Assembly: GCF_019393635.1 (NCBI RefSeq)
Contig: NC_057861.1
Coordinates: 54,201,532-54,265,531 of the forward strand
Source of the DNA: Dromiciops gliroides
Lineage: Eukaryota > Chordata > Mammalia > Microbiotheria > Microbiotheriidae
Reading direction: 5' to 3'
DNA: 64,000 bases
Positions within the stretch are counted from its first letter, which is position 1, and every line of letters starts with the position of its first letter. Of this stretch, positions 21,261-35,600 are shown piece after piece. A model generated the notes under the pieces. It searched no databases and had not been told where the DNA came from. It worked only from the letters and a program-made list of their open reading frames with translations. The position numbers were made by a program, and so were the translations under genes.

Positions 21261-21736
21261 TGTGAGAAAATGAGATTTGGCAGATACTCAAAGGCTCACC
21301 TGGAGATTAATATAAACTGATTGAATTAAGTGAGAGTGATTGACTGCTGATTAGCCTACTTCAAGTTAGATTGTAACCACACCTGGTGGCCCTTAAATTG
21401 GTATCCTTCTCAGAAGCTAAGGACTTTGAACTCAATAGGAGACCAGTGATGACACTAACCAATTAGCTTGAAGCAGTGTGTAGGGACCGCCTCTGCTCCG
21501 GACCTATAAAAAGCTTCCACACTCAGTTTGAGGGAGTTCTTGGTTGAAGCAGGCTCCTGGCAGAGGACTTGAGAAAGAACCTGACCAGGCTGGAACTCTA
21601 GGCTAGATAGGCCTTCTCTTAACTTTCTGAACTCCACGTGAATACCTGGTATGCTTTAATAAATGCTTAATGCCCAAAGACTAGTGCTAAAGCTTCTAAT
21701 TTAAGTCGACCACACATTTAGATTTTAAACATCACA
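21261..21736 (+). mobile_element. Solo LTR of an endogenous retrovirus-like element
   Basis: A 476-base segment with TG...CA ends (inverted TGTGA / TCACA). A 4-base target duplication GTTG abuts both ends, and L2 sequence is continuous across the insertion. It has a TATA box (TATAAAAAG near 21505) and AATAAA near 21658. No internal retroviral region remains. Four-base duplications are usual in gammaretrovirus-like (class I) elements. It is a fossil, younger than the L2 it sits in. Confidence 0.8.
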
Positions 21737-22084
21737 GTTGCCAGGTATTGTTGATATGATCTCCACAACATTTCTTCAGTCCTTTTTCTTTACCTGGCTA
21801 ACCTTAAGTTAGTCCTGTTCACTTTTTACTTCAAATATTTTATAGCCTCCTAATTGGTCTCTTTGCTTTTCTAGGCTCTCTCCTTTTTTTATCAACCTGC
21901 ATGGATGCTGAAGTCAACTTTCAAAGGCACATATTTATTTCTGTTGCCTCCAGGATAAAATAGTAACAGCCTGGCATTTAAACCCCTACGTAAACTATTT
22001 CCAACCTTCCTCTTATAGCCTCAAATCATATTGTTCTCCTTCACACATTTGGTTTCAGCCAGGCAGGTCATGTTAGGTGTCATC

Positions 22085-22440
22085 ATAGAGACAGTTCAGG
22101 CTTTGGCGTCAGGAAGACCTGAGGCCAAATCCTGCTCCAGACATGCCTTAAACTCTTGTGCCTCTGTTTCTTCATCTGTAAAATAGGAATAATCATAGCT
22201 CCTCGGGGCCGGCTAGGTGGTACAGTGGATAAAATGCTGGCCCTGGATTCAGGAGTACCTGAGTTCAAATCCGGCCTCAGACACTTAACTAGCTGTGTGA
22301 CCCTGGGCAAGTCACTTAACCCCAATTGCCTCACTAAAAAAAAAATCATAGCTCCTCCCTCCCAGGCTTGTTGTGAGTTAATATATAGCAGATTCTTTTC
22401 ATACTTTTAAAACACTATATAAATTCTAGTTGTCATCATC
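22085..22440 (+). repeat. MIR-type SINE split by a younger SINE
   Basis: First part ends AAAATAGGAATAATCATAGC; the second resumes CTTGTTGTGAGTTAATATA and ends AACACTATATAAATTCTAG. Confidence 0.7.
22205..22345 (+). repeat. Marsupial short SINE nested in MIR
   Basis: Duplication AATCATAGCTCCTC at both ends. Confidence 0.92.
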
Positions 22441-22513
22441 TCTGCCTTTACACCAGCTGTTCTTCCATCCTCTTATGCATTTTATAAAACTGTCCTCTTC
22501 AAGACACAGGTAT

Positions 22514-22663
22514 GGGCAGCTAGGTGGCGCAGTGGATAAAGCACCGGCCTTGGATTCAGGAGAACCTGAGTTCAAATCCAGCCCCAGACACTTGACACTT
22601 ACTAGCTGTGTGACCCTGGGCAAGTCACTTAACCCTCATTGCCCTGCCAAAAAAAAAAAAAAA
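22514..22663 (+). repeat. Marsupial short SINE
   Basis: Duplication AAGACACAGGTA at both ends; tail is a pure A run. Confidence 0.92.
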
Positions 22664-23483
22664 AGACACAGGTACTCCTTCCTCTGTGGAGCCTTCCCTT
22701 CTTTCTTTCCTTTGGTACCCCTTCTGCATCCCAAGTTGGTTAGTGCTTTTCCCTCTCTTAAACCAGATATTTTACTTAATACTTTCATGTATTTTATTCC
22801 CCATCCCCCACCAAGAATGTCAGTTCCTTGAGATGAGGAGCTATGTTGTGTTTTTATATCCAGAGCACCAAGTAAGCATTTAATAAATATTTGAATTACA
22901 TTTAGCAACATAAAGGCTGAATGGGAGGGAGGCCAGACTGTAAGAAAACATGGGCTTTCGAAAGTGGGGTGGGTAGCATATAAAGAGGGTGTGAGGGAGG
23001 GGAGACTGAGCTACTTAAAAAGTGAATTAGCAATACAGACAGTATGGGAAGCAGATTGTACCAAAAGTCCTACAGGAATTCAGAGGAAGGAATGAGGAAA
23101 GGCTTCACAGGAGGGTAGGATATGTGGTGAATATTTCCATCAGCTAAGTAGGTTTGAACCTGATGTTGAAAAGGCAGTGTTGAGGGGGTGGGGCTCTTTA
23201 GAGAATTTTCATGAGGGAAGTGATGTCATATGATCAGGAATGGAGAATGGCAGACTTAGGCTAGATTTATAGAAGGTGTTTATGAGCAAGGTTACATTTC
23301 CCTTGGTGATCGACAGCTTTTGCCATTCAGGGTAGTGTTGTATTGAATCCAAAATAGTACGGGGAGTATTTGTCTAATTTCTGAAATTTAAAACTTTTGT
23401 TCTTGGTTAATTTTCCACTCATTCCTCCCATCTCGAATTGCAGATTTCTTTCCTTGGTGCACTGAAGTTCAAAGACCATCATC

Positions 23484-23609
23484 ATGGATTTTCAACATCG
23501 GCCAGGGGGCAAGACTGGGAGTGGTGGTGTGGCTTCATCCTCAGAGAGCAACCGAGATCGAAGGGAACGGCTCCGACAGCTGGCTCTTGAAACGATTGAT
23601 ATCAACAAG
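23484..23609 (+). CDS. SF3A2: SF3A2 coding exon 1
   Basis: Residues 1-42, MDFQHRPGGK to TIDINK. The exon opens at 23444 after TTGCAG with a 40-base 5' UTR part; donor GTAAGA. Confidence 0.96.
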
Positions 23610-26600
23610 GTAAGATCCAGTTGTTTCTTAATTACAGGAAGCCATCTGGCTCAATTTTTAGAGCTTGATATATTATCTCAGATTAGTGGATGTGAGCAAT
23701 CTCTCACCCCACCCCACCCCTGGAATCTTTGCATTTTGAGAAGCAGCATGTTATAAAAGAAAGCTATCTGATAGGACTAGGAGTCAAGAGACTTAAGTTC
23801 TGCTTCCAGCGCCATCACTTGTCTTGGACAAGTTAACCTCTTTCTTTCTCAGTTTTCTTCAACCATAAAATGAGTGGCTTGGACAGTGATCACTAAAATT
23901 TTCTTTCAACCCCTAAAATTGTATGACCCTATCAATTGCAATTGAAAGAATTGAAGTAACAGAAACAGGATGGGCAACATCATAAGCCTTTCAATAATGA
24001 AATACAAGCTCTAGCAAAATGCCGGTACAAAATTGAAGAGGATATCATGGTTGAATTGTGGCTTTCCCTTGTTTTAGGTCCATGGCAGCCTAAGTAGTAG
24101 TGCATAACACTTTCTTTTCCATATTCGTTTCATTTTACTAACTCTTTCCATGTCTGCCACTGAAGTGGACCATTGTGTTTTCATGAAACTTGAGGATACT
24201 TGGGTCCGGCCGTGTGAACGTGAAAGTCACATTGCCTTTTCAGATTTGATCACCTCATCTCTAAAGTGGAGGAAATAATATGTTGTCTTCCCAAGGGTGG
24301 GACAAGGTAATCTCTTACTTGTCCTTCAATTCTTTGATATCTTTTTTGTGAAAGCATGTTTCCTAGTACCTCTATCTCTTTTAAAGAATAGCGGTCTATT
24401 AAATGATGATCAAGTTTAATATCTTTACTTTCCCTAATAGAATGAGCTACTCCTCACTCTACACCAAAGCTCCTCTCCCGAGATATCCTTGAGAACATGA
24501 ACGGACTTTTTGGGGGCATGGGTCTTTGTGTCCTCAACACCTAGCAAATTTTCATATATCCAAATAATAAATGTTAGAGTGAAATGACTCTTAAGAAGTT
24601 TTTAGTTTAACTAATCCTCATTCTCCTTGGCCACAAGAGAGGGAAGTAGCCATCCCTAGGAATTAGAAAGATTCTGCTGTTAAAGGCAAAAGGAGAAACT
24701 TTCTCCCTTCCCATGTCCTTCAGATGGCTCAGGTCTGTGGGATCACAGTGTCAGTCATCAGTGACTCCATTAAGAGATCTGTCTTATATCCAGAGAAACA
24801 GTATGGTGAACCTTAGTTGAGTGCCTGGTGAAAAGAGGATTTTTCCTGTCGCTTCCATTCTGTAAGGGCTGTGTTATTTCAGGCAGAGAATTGAGCAAAG
24901 ACAATAGTAAGAACCAAGAGAAACCAGCCTCTTTTGGTCACAGGCTCCTGTTTTATTTGGCACAGAGTAGCCCTTCTGATAACATCGAGCATGTTATTGT
25001 GTCTGTTTCATTAATATGAGTTATATTTTTACTTTTCTAGGACCCATACTTTATGAAGAACCATTTGGGTTCTTATGAATGCAAACTCTGCTTAACACTT
25101 CACAACAATGAGGTGAGTTATGTTGGCTTTGTGTTTTGAGTTTCAAAGTTTCCTTTTCTGAAGCAATTGGGTGGCACTGTGGACAGATCGCTTGGCCTGG
25201 AGTCAGAAAGACTTATCTTCCAGAGTTCAAATCTGGCCTGAGACTCTTACTATCTGTGTGACCCTGGGCAGGTCACTTTGTTGTGGGGGGGTGGGTTTAA
25301 TTGATGAGGCGTCCCAAAGAATTACAAATCTCAGTGACTCAGTTTCTAAAGTTTTATTGAAATACTGTGCTGACCAGAGGGAGAGCACCATGGAGATAGG
25401 TGTCTCAGATAGGGGGAAAAAGAAGAATATTCATAGTGAGAAAAAGTAGGTCATCTCCTCCTTGTGGGGAGGTTCATGGGAGATCTTATCCTAATTTGGA
25501 TTTCCTGGGGTCCTAAGACAACCCATGAGACAGGTACTTTTTTCCTTGGAGGTGTGTCTTGGGGGTTTATATGTCATAAGGTGAACCTAAGGGGACATTT
25601 CTTCCTTTCTGCACATGTTCCTAAAGGCATGCTTCAACTTGTCAGACCCAGAGGGTCTCTGGTTTTTGGTTTCTCGGTGTCCTATCATCTGGGAATATTA
25701 ATGGCTATTAATGGTTAATGGCCCCTAGTCTGTTGATGGTGAGGGTTGATAGGGACAAACCTTCTTGGTTACTATAAGAACACAATCCTTAGCTTCTCTG
25801 CTAATCCTTTTAGGTACTATTGATAAGGACTCAAGCCTCCGTTTATGTTAACCCCCTTTTTAGCTTCTTCCATCAATTTCACCTTGTTTGCCTCGGTTTC
25901 CTCATCTGTAAAATGAGCTGGAAAAGGAAATGGTAAACCACTTCTTTATCTGCCAAGAAACCCCCAGCTGGGATGACAAAGTGTCGGACATGACTGAGCA
26001 ACAACACAACAGATTGAGCACAGTAGTACCTGTAGTCCTATGCTGCCTTCAGCCTTTGTGGGCTTTTTCCCATGACCAGAAGTAGATGGGAATTCCTGGA
26101 GGGTGATGAGAGGCCAGCTTCAGAATACACTAAGTATGCCTGCAGAGTGAGGTCAAACCTGGGCAGATATTTCTCAGGGGCTACATATAAAACTATCATT
26201 TCCCTCATCCCTCTCTAGTCCATGAAACTAGAGCAAGTCTTCGACATCTGGTAGAAAACTGGTCTGCAAAATGCTCAGGAATATGAGTCACACTTCCAGC
26301 ATTCACTCCAGTGTTTGTGAGTTTGATTGATGGTTCTTGGGAACCTTCAAAACATGGGGCGACATAAATAAAAACTGTTCCTTCCTCCTCTTACACCCAT
26401 TTACTTCTTTTTTCCCCCCATTTTAGTTCTAAAGAGAAAATCAAAGTATCTTTATTAAAAAAAAATACTTGATTAGAATTAGATAACCTTGTATCCTAAT
26501 TAAACTCACCTGGTTAGGATAATGGGTTGAAGTAATAAAATGAAATGTAATAGGGATAAACAAAGTCCTGTACTTAGGTTCAGAAAATCAGCCATATAGG

Positions 26601-29600
26601 TAAAGGATAAGAAGTGTGATTCAGTAGTTTCATATGAAAAAGACCTGGAGTTTGAGGGAACTGTAATTTTCATAAAACTCAGCAGTATGTTTTGTTAGCT
26701 AAAACAAGCAGACATGGTGCTAGGCCGTATTCATGGCAACTTAAAGGCAGGAACGATGGTCATATGGGACTCGGGCCTTTCCAGAGCCTTTTTGTGGTAG
26801 TGTATCCTGCTCTGGTCAGGGGCCAGGTGGAGCAGAGGAGGGCATCCAGGATTAGGAGGAGGAAGACTGGACAACAGGCCACAACTAGACCCCTAGCTAG
26901 AGACAGTGGGAGGGTGCAGGGGGGCAGAGTGATAGGCAGTCTTTAAGTATTTGAAAAATTGTCAAATAAAAAAGGAATTAAATTTGTCCCTTAGAACTGG
27001 TGAGTGGAATTTAAAAGGGTAGTAGGTTTCAGCCTGTTATAAGAAATCTCTCTTAATAATTAGAGCTCTCCAATAAGGCACATTAGTGCCTAGAAGTCTT
27101 TCAGCAAAGGCTAGGTGGCTTTTCCAGGCATATGATAAACAGAATTCACATTTGGGCTGACAGTTGAATTATATGATTACTGAGTTTCCATTCTCTTGGG
27201 GTTTGATTTTGTGACACCTCTCCCCCCCCCCATTTGAACTCAGGTCCTCCTGAATCCAGGGTCAGTGCCTTATCCACTTCGCCATCTAGCTTCCCTTTGT
27301 GAAACTTCTTATAATTTAATTTAGCCTAATTTCTTTTGTGTGTTTTTCCCCTGCACAGGGAAGTTACTTAGCGCATACTCAAGGAAAAAAGCATCAAACA
27401 AATTTGTAAGTATTTAAAATAAGACTCTTTAGGGATCTGATGTAGAATTATAGTTCTTATCTCCACCCACTGATTTCCCTGTCTTTAAGTCCCAACTAAA
27501 ACTCTATCTTTCACAAGAAACTTTTTTCAACACTTCCTAATTCTAGTACCTCTCCAATGTTAATTATTTTCTTTTTATCCTGGATAGCTTGTTTGTAGTA
27601 CATATTAGTTTGCAAGTTGTTTTAGTTTTCGAGCTCCTTGAGGGTGGGGTCTGTCTTTTGCCTCTTTTTGTATCACTGAGGGCTTTAGCCTGGTGTAAGC
27701 ACTTAATAAATATTCATTGACAGGCTGATTTTGCCAGCCATTTCTTTTAACTTGGTTATTTAGTATTCACAGTGCTAATATGAAACACATACTGCTCTTA
27801 TTTAAAGCATTATTTCTTGAATTATAAAGCATTTGTGGGTTCTAAGAAAAAGATCAATAGCTACAGGTAAGCACAGCCCCAAAACTGTATTCTTGCAATC
27901 AGTCAATGTGAAAAAATGGATAATTAGTTGGAAATTAGGCTCAGTTGGTCATAGAGCTAATAAGATGTATTCTTATTGGCCTAGAACACGGGTTAGCAAA
28001 CTGTAGGACTGCTAACAATGGTTTCTACATTTTTTAAATAAAATTTTATTGTAATTAAAAATGTCAAAAACCATTCTCCTTACAAAAACTGCCCTACGGC
28101 AATAGTTTGCTAACTCCTGCTCTAGAAGCAATTGTTAATTGTCTCCAATAATGTCTCATGTCAGACACTTTGTCTCAATCAGAATATATATAAAATAATG
28201 AGGTGTCTATTTTTACTGTTAAAATATTTTTTTAAATTTTGCATCAGAATCCATTATAGATAATTGAGGAAAGTAAGGACACTAAAGAATCACAAGAAAG
28301 CAAAAATGTTAATTGTCTGGCAGTGAAACAAACACCCAAAGATGTTACTTGAATGCCAATTTCGAAATACAAAAGCAATATTAACTGTCTCCAATTTAGG
28401 TTTATGTTTTTTAAAAAATAAATTCAATGATATATTTAGATTTTTAGATCCCCTACAGTACTCCTTTCCTCCCAGCCCCACTCCCTCTTTCCAGAGAGCT
28501 GCTTCTTAAAATAAAGAAGGGAAAAAAGAGGAAGAAAAAATTGAGCAAAAGTAACCAATCTGTGAAAAAGGTTGTCTGGGGTTTTGTGCCGGGTTCAGTT
28601 CTCCTGGTCCCCTGGGCCAAGGAGCAGGGAAAGAGGTGTCCTTTTAGATTCCTTCTTTGGGGTCAAGCTTGGCCATTAGATTTGCACAGCATTTCACTTG
28701 GGTTCTTTCCATTAACATTGTTTTCATCCTTGTACCTATTGTTTTCCTGCTTCTTCCTTCACTCAATTTCCGTTTTCCCGTGTGTCTCTTCTGTATTCAT
28801 CATAGTCATCATTCCTTACAACTGAATGATTTTCCATCATTCATACACCACATACATGCAGTGTAGTTAGCTGTGCCATTGACCATCCTCTTTCTCCTTC
28901 CCAGTTCTTTGTGCAGTGGAGCTAGTACTTGGCATGGTCAAACATACATGGAAACAAAGGAGGTGTCCATGGACTGCCTGAACAAACTATATGCCATGAG
29001 GGATGAAATTTTACTGTGCCTTAATTCAGAGAAGCATAGGCCAACTTAGATGAATGGGTGGAAAAGGAAGTTAACAAAATCAGATTTACTTTTAAATAGT
29101 TATATCAGAAAAAAAAAAATAGTTGTATCAGGTTGATCCTGATGTGGTATGTAGCCACATTTAAAAAGGAAAAAATTCTGTGTTTCTAGCAGAATCACAA
29201 AGGAATTTAGAAATAAAATAGTAAATTCTAAATCAGCTTTTTAAAAAAGTGAAACTGTGATGAACTAAACCAAGCCAGAAATCTGGTTTAAGCAGAAGGG
29301 AAATGAAAACTGTTATGAATCATCTTAAAAGATGAATTAGCATGTGCAGTGTTACAGTTAAAAAATACTTACTGATTGTATTAGTCATATCCTTTTCACT
29401 AAGTTGCTTATGATTTGTCCTAAGACTGAGGCTTAAAGTTTTTAAAGTTATTGGTCTTATGTACAGCAGTACCAAAGTTATAGTCACGAGCATTTAAAGT
29501 TCAAAATCATTTTAAAAGGCGTTAGTTGACAAGCATTTGTTTATTAAGTTGACTATTAGTGCCGGGCACTGATTAGGGCTGGGAGTACAAAGAAAGACAA

Positions 29601-32600
29601 AACAGTCCCAGGCTTCAAGGGGCTCATACGTCCAAACAAGATATATACAGAGTCAATTGGAGATAGTCTTAGTGGGAAGGAAGAGCATTCCATTTGTCTG
29701 GAAAGGCTTTCTTGCAAAAGGTTTGATTTTAGCTGAGACATCAATGAAGGCAAAGGTGAAGTGGTAGGAAATGCTCGGCGTGGAGGACACCTAGTGAAAA
29801 TGTAAGAGTCAGAAGTGTCTTGTGTAGCATCAGCAGATGGAATTTCAGACGGGAGCAGAGTGGTGGTGGTGTTTGTCCTTTGTTCTTGAAGAGGGCATGA
29901 CATCAGGAGGCGATTCACGATTCACTTGCAGAGAATCAGGTTGAAGTGGGGGAGGGCTGTGCAAAGTTACCACTCTCACTCGCTCCTCTAGAGCCATCTG
30001 GGCCAAGGAGCAAGATATAAGAAAGGTAGGAGGAGGGCCAGGTTATGACGGGCTTTGAAAGCCAAACAGTTTTTATATTTGATCCTAGATTTTAATATGG
30101 AGCCTTTGGAATTTATTGCATAGGGAGATGACGTGGCCTGACATGCAGAAGATTTTTTTGTTTTGTTTTTGTTTTTTGTTGGGGCAATGAGGGTTAAGTG
30201 ACTTGCCCAAGGTCACACAGCTAGTATGTGTCAAGTGTCTGAGGCCAGATTTGAACTCGGGTCCTCCTGAATCCAGGGCCGGTGCTTTATCCACTGCCCC
30301 ACCTAGCTGCCCCTAGAAGATTTTTTTGACAGCTGAGTAGAAGATAGTCTGGAGTGGGAAAAGACTTGTGGCAGGGAGACCACCCGACAGGCTCTTACAA
30401 TAGGCCAGGTAGGGAGTGATGAGGACCCACTCTAGAGTGGTAGCTATGTCAGAGAAGAGAGAGGGTTCATAAGAGATATGGGGGTTAAAGGCAGGCAGGA
30501 GTTAAAGATGACACCTAGATCGTGAGCTGGGGTGACTTGGGAGAAGGGGAGGGCTTGGGGGTGACGATAATGAGTTCAGTTTTGAACACATTGAGTTTAA
30601 AGTGTCTGGGATATCTCGTTCAGGATGTCCAAGAGGCAGTTTGAGATGTGGTACAAAGAGGTTAGGACTTGGTAAATAGATCTGAGAATCATCTTCATAG
30701 AAGTGATCATTTAATCCATAGGAAATGAGGTCATTAAATGAAATAGTATAGAGGGAGAGGAGAGGAGGGCCTAGGACAGAGCCTCAGAGGACATCCATGG
30801 GTCCAAGATGTCCCCTGAATTTTATTTAAAGTGTTTCTGTTACTACTACAAAAAGTTTGAGAACCATTGCTTGAAAGGTATATGTCAAAACATTGTTTGA
30901 AACCAGCTGAGGTCATATTGAGGTTGTTAAAATTCTTGTCACTCTACCCAAGCTGTCCATGCATTCACAAGCAGAGGGACTAGATGATGAGTGGAGGCAA
31001 CAAGCAAAGCCTTGGAGAAGATCCCAGAGTTCAGAGCTGTCACAGTCGGGGGCTCAATTTTGATTGTCATAACTTAGGACTCTGAGGTAAGGAAGGAAGG
31101 GAAGGATGTCTGAGAGGCAGCCATGACAGTTTGGAAAAGGGACTCATGACCATATCACTGATTAGCTCTGTGACTTTGGAGACCCATAAACCCCCTGCTA
31201 GCAAAAGGCCCACTTGGCAGGAGTGCCAAGGCAGTCACTTGGTTAGCTGCTCCCTAGATGGGAGTGAATGGTTGTTGCAATCCTTTAGGTAGATAAAGAT
31301 TTACACTTCACTTAACTGGAAATGGAGGGTCAGATGACATCTGAACTTCTTTCCAACTCTTCATTCCTTTTTTCTCATTCTATCCTTGCTATACCCTTTT
31401 GAAACAGGCAAAACAAATTTGATTATTTGTTTCTAGGTGATAAGAAATGGACATCTGTCCATAGATGATAAATTTAGAGTTGGGGGGGAGAGTGTCACAG
31501 AACAAGAAATTGACAGGGACAAACTACAACCCAGGCCTCCTGGCCCCTAGCCCAATACAATACCCTTTTCACTACAATCAGGGAATTCCCCCTAAAACCA
31601 ATTTAGAGACACAGCAAGATACTAACCCTTTGTTGTGGCTGACTGTAGGGCTCGAAGAGCAGCCAAAGAGGCCAAAGAGGCTCCAGCCCAGCCAGCCCCA
31701 GAGAAAGTCAAAGTGGAAGTGAAGAAGTTTGTGAAGATTGGTCGCCCAGGCTACAAAGGTATGTGACTCTGCACCCTCAGGCAAAGCAGAATTGTAGTAC
31801 GGAGCAGCAGGTGGTCTCTGCAGCTGCTCTTTTGCATTTTCAGTAAGCTTTGTAGCTACTGTAATCAATGACCCTGAAACCCTCCCTGTACCTATAGAAA
31901 GACTCTTCATCTCTGGAATTCATACCAGGAATCCAGTCAACTACCCAAAGTCTCCTCCTAGCTCTTTCTATGGACCTTTCTGCCATACTTGATAGCTGTC
32001 TCCCCCTCCTTTGTGAGGTGTTCAGAACTGGGCAGCCTGTCTGACCGGGTTATGTTTAATCTTACCTTGTTAAGTTCTCCTTGGTCAACAGGAACGCTGC
32101 TAAGGGGAAAAGGGTTCTATTCATTTTCCTTTAAAATGAGTGTTTTGCCAACCATCTCAGGCTAATGTGTAACCTTAATACCCTTTGCCCTTCTCTGCCT
32201 CTCCATCTTGTCAGCGATTTTTACCTTCTGGCACAGGAGTCTCAGGCTCCCTGTGTGGCACACCACTTGATACTGCCTCCCTTCTGCTAGAGGACAGCAC
32301 TCAGTGTAGAAGCAATGATCCTTCTCTAGATCCAGCATAGAAACCTGGGCTTTCTTTTTTCCTTTTATACTGATTTATGAATGATTGAGGGGATTACCAT
32401 CCATATCCCCCCCCCCCTTTATTGGTGTTTATTTCAGAGAGAGTTGCTCTTGGGGGAAGTTCTGTAGGTCGGCTGGGCTGCTTTATGGAGCCAGTAACCA
32501 AAAGCCCAAAACCCTTTATCGGGCAGGCACTTAGCTTTTTGGAGCTGAGCCGCCCAGAAACCCATATGACACTCAAGTCATTTGCACTTCATCTTAAGCG

Positions 32601-35600
32601 AGACTGATCCAAAGCCTGGTACAAAAAGCTTAGAGAGCTTCTTCATCTTTATAGATAGGCTCTTGGCTTTGTGGCAGGATTTGTTATTCTCCTGCCACAC
32701 TTCTTTGACTTTACTGCTCTTATGTGTTTCAATTGATGTTATTGTCATTTTGAGAAACATCTTCATACCAGCAAAGTTATTGGTCACCCCCAGTGGTGGA
32801 GGGAGAGCAAGTAGCCTGGTAGGAAGGGACAATGCAGACACCAGTGAATATGATACATAGGATTATATAGGCTTTAAAGAGGTACATGGTAGAGGCAGCT
32901 AGATGGCACAATGGATAGAGCACCGGCCCTGGATTCAGGAGGACCTGAGTTCAAATTTGGCCTCAGACACTTGACACTTACTAGCTGTGTGACCCTGGGC
33001 AAGTCACTTAACCCCAATTGCCTCACCAAAAAAAACCAAAGAGGTACAAGGTAGTGAGAACTGAGGAATGCAGTTTTTACCATGGGAAGTCTTGGAAAAC
33101 TTCATGGGGGAAGGGGCATTTTTTTTTAAGTGATGTATTGAATTTGTTGTTTACTTAAAAGGAAAAGCAAGCTTCATGAAAGGTAGCTTTATATTTTCAT
33201 GTGCATTGGGGGAGGTAGCATTTTAATTGGACCTCTCATCATGGGTAGGAATTCAGCAAGACAGTAGGGGAAGGAGGACAGTGCAGCACTGGGGATGGCA
33301 CAGGTAATGGCAGGAAAGTGCCAGCATTTGAGGGGCAGAGTGCAGGGCTCTGAGGGTGACCCAGGACTGGACTGCTCAGCTAGAAAGAAGGAATGGAAAG
33401 TAAAGCTGTGATGATGGAGTATACCAGCTTTGGGAGGGTTTTAAATAATGCCTTGGAAAGGTATCCTAGCTTCCCTTGTTAGGCACAAGGGAGCCTCAGA
33501 CAGTGTTTGAGCAGAGGAGTAATGTGACCAGAGAGAGACGCTTAAGAAGGATTATTGGAGGCATGACAATGAGAAGACTTGGGTCAGGAGGATGTTATGA
33601 CAATACAGGCTTTAGATGCCTTGTTTGTTTATCTTTGTGTCTTCACCGGTACCCAGCACCATGTGGTTCTGCACATGGTATACCCTTGATGTTTCGTGAA
33701 TGAAGAGTCACCCTGAGGGAACTTAAGCAACATTTTCCTGATAACAGGATCAGAGGGTCATAGACCCTCTGCGCCATCTGGTGCAAGGCCCTTGTTTTAC
33801 AGAGGACATACTGAGACCTGGCAAGGTGAAGGAACTTCTCTGAGGTCACATAGGTAGCAAGGAGCAGAGCCAGGGTTTGAATTGGGGTGTTCCTGACTGG
33901 AAACCCATTGCCCTTTCCACTGTACTATGCTGTCTTTTGTGCGTAGTGCAAAGGGAAGTATACCTACAGTAAATATTGTTTTAGTCTACTTTGCAGATGC
34001 CAGGGACACATTTTAATTTTATTTTTCAGTCTTTACAGTTTTTTCTTTTTTTCTTTCTTTCTTTCTTTTTTTTTTTTTTTTTGCAGGGCAATGAGGGTTA
34101 AGTGACTTGCCCAGTGTCACACAGTAAGTGTCAAGTGTCTGAGACCGGATTTGAACTCAGGTCCTCCTGAATCCAGGGCCTATGCTTTTATCTGTTGTGC
34201 CACCTAGCTGCCCCCTACAGTTTTTTTCAATTAACAAAAATCTCCTCTCCACTCTACCTTCTGCCATTGGGGAAAAAACTGGGGGAGATCCTTGTAACGT
34301 ATGCATAGTCAAGCAAAAATAATTACCCCATTGACCACGCCCCCCAAATCTGTGATTGAGTCTGAACAGTGAGTACCCTCAGGTGGATAGTGTAGTGTTT
34401 CATCGTGGGTCAGAGGATACCTTTCAAAGGATCCAGCATCTGCTTTGATCAGATGGTACTTGATGACCGTCTCCATTCAGGCAGGCAGCATAGCAGGTTT
34501 GCCAGCTCTTTGTGCTGCCTGTGAAATGGCAGATGAATGTGCCCCTCTCCACAGGCAACATTTTGTAAGTCTGTGAGAAGCAGGTGCCTGGATTTCTGGA
34601 ATAGAGCAGACAGCTTGGCCCTTGCAGCCTGGCGGTGATGCTTGATTCAGCAGGCATGGAGCCACTTTCTGAATGTGTTCCATTAGTCTAGTGCTAGACA
34701 CAGCAGAGTGTATAGAAGAGCGCGTGGTCTTTGCCTTCAAGTTTCTTATGGTCTGTACCAGAAAATAGTGTAGGACACGACCTACTCTGAGTGGTCTAGC
34801 TCAGAGAAGAGGAAGCCTGAGAAGACTGAAGTCATTGGGGTGGCCTTGGTGAAAAATCAGTATTTGGGCTTTGTTGGAATGACTATCTACTACTTTGTCT
34901 ATGTCAGTGACCAAGCAGCGGGACACGGAGCTGGGCCAGCAGAGCCTCCTCTTCCAGGTAAGGTGACCTCCCCACACCCCACCACCCTTTATAAATGCTC
35001 ATGATCCCTCTTTTCCTTATGAGTTCTGATTGGCCTGCACGTGATCAGGGCTCAAAAGAGGCCAAAGGCTCCAACCTGACCCTACCTCTCTGTGCTGTAC
35101 TGTTCTGGCTGAGCATTTCCCAGGCGTCATCTCCATGCTTCCCCCCGACCCTGCCCCTCTTAGTAGGAAGTTGACTGAGAAAATGAAGCCCCTGTCGATG
35201 CCTTTTAGGTGCTAACTTTGCCCCTTCTTCCTGTTACGTTAACTACACAGTACTTAGTTGTGCTTCTTGGCCTACAGATTGACTATCCTGAGATCGCTGA
35301 GAGTATCATGCCACGCCACCGGTTCATGTCTGCATACGAGCAGAGGATTGAACCCCCTGACAGACGATGGCAGTATCTTCTGATGGCAGCCGAGCCCTAT
35401 GAAACCATTGCTTTCAAGGTAATGTGGGGGACATTGGAGAAGTTGGGGTTCTTTCCCTTTGCCCTTTTGTGCTTCCCACCGAGTCACTCTCTTCTTCCTC
35501 TAGCAGTTTCTCCAGTGTTTATTGAACCTGTGGTAGCCCTAACATTGTTTTAGGGCTGCAGTGGCAGGCAAGGGCAGTTGCTCTAAATCTGATGACCTGT

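Larger units (their letters stand above)
19300..22075 (+). repeat. L2/CR1-clade LINE, long fragment interrupted twice
   Basis: L2 blocks run from TGACCTCCTACCTTTCTGAG (near 19439) through GTTACCAGTTATCTCCCAAC (near 20602) to TAGCCTCCTAATTGGTCTC (near 21844). A long repeat of another family interrupts it at 19796-20300 and a solo LTR at 21261-21736. Confidence 0.7.
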
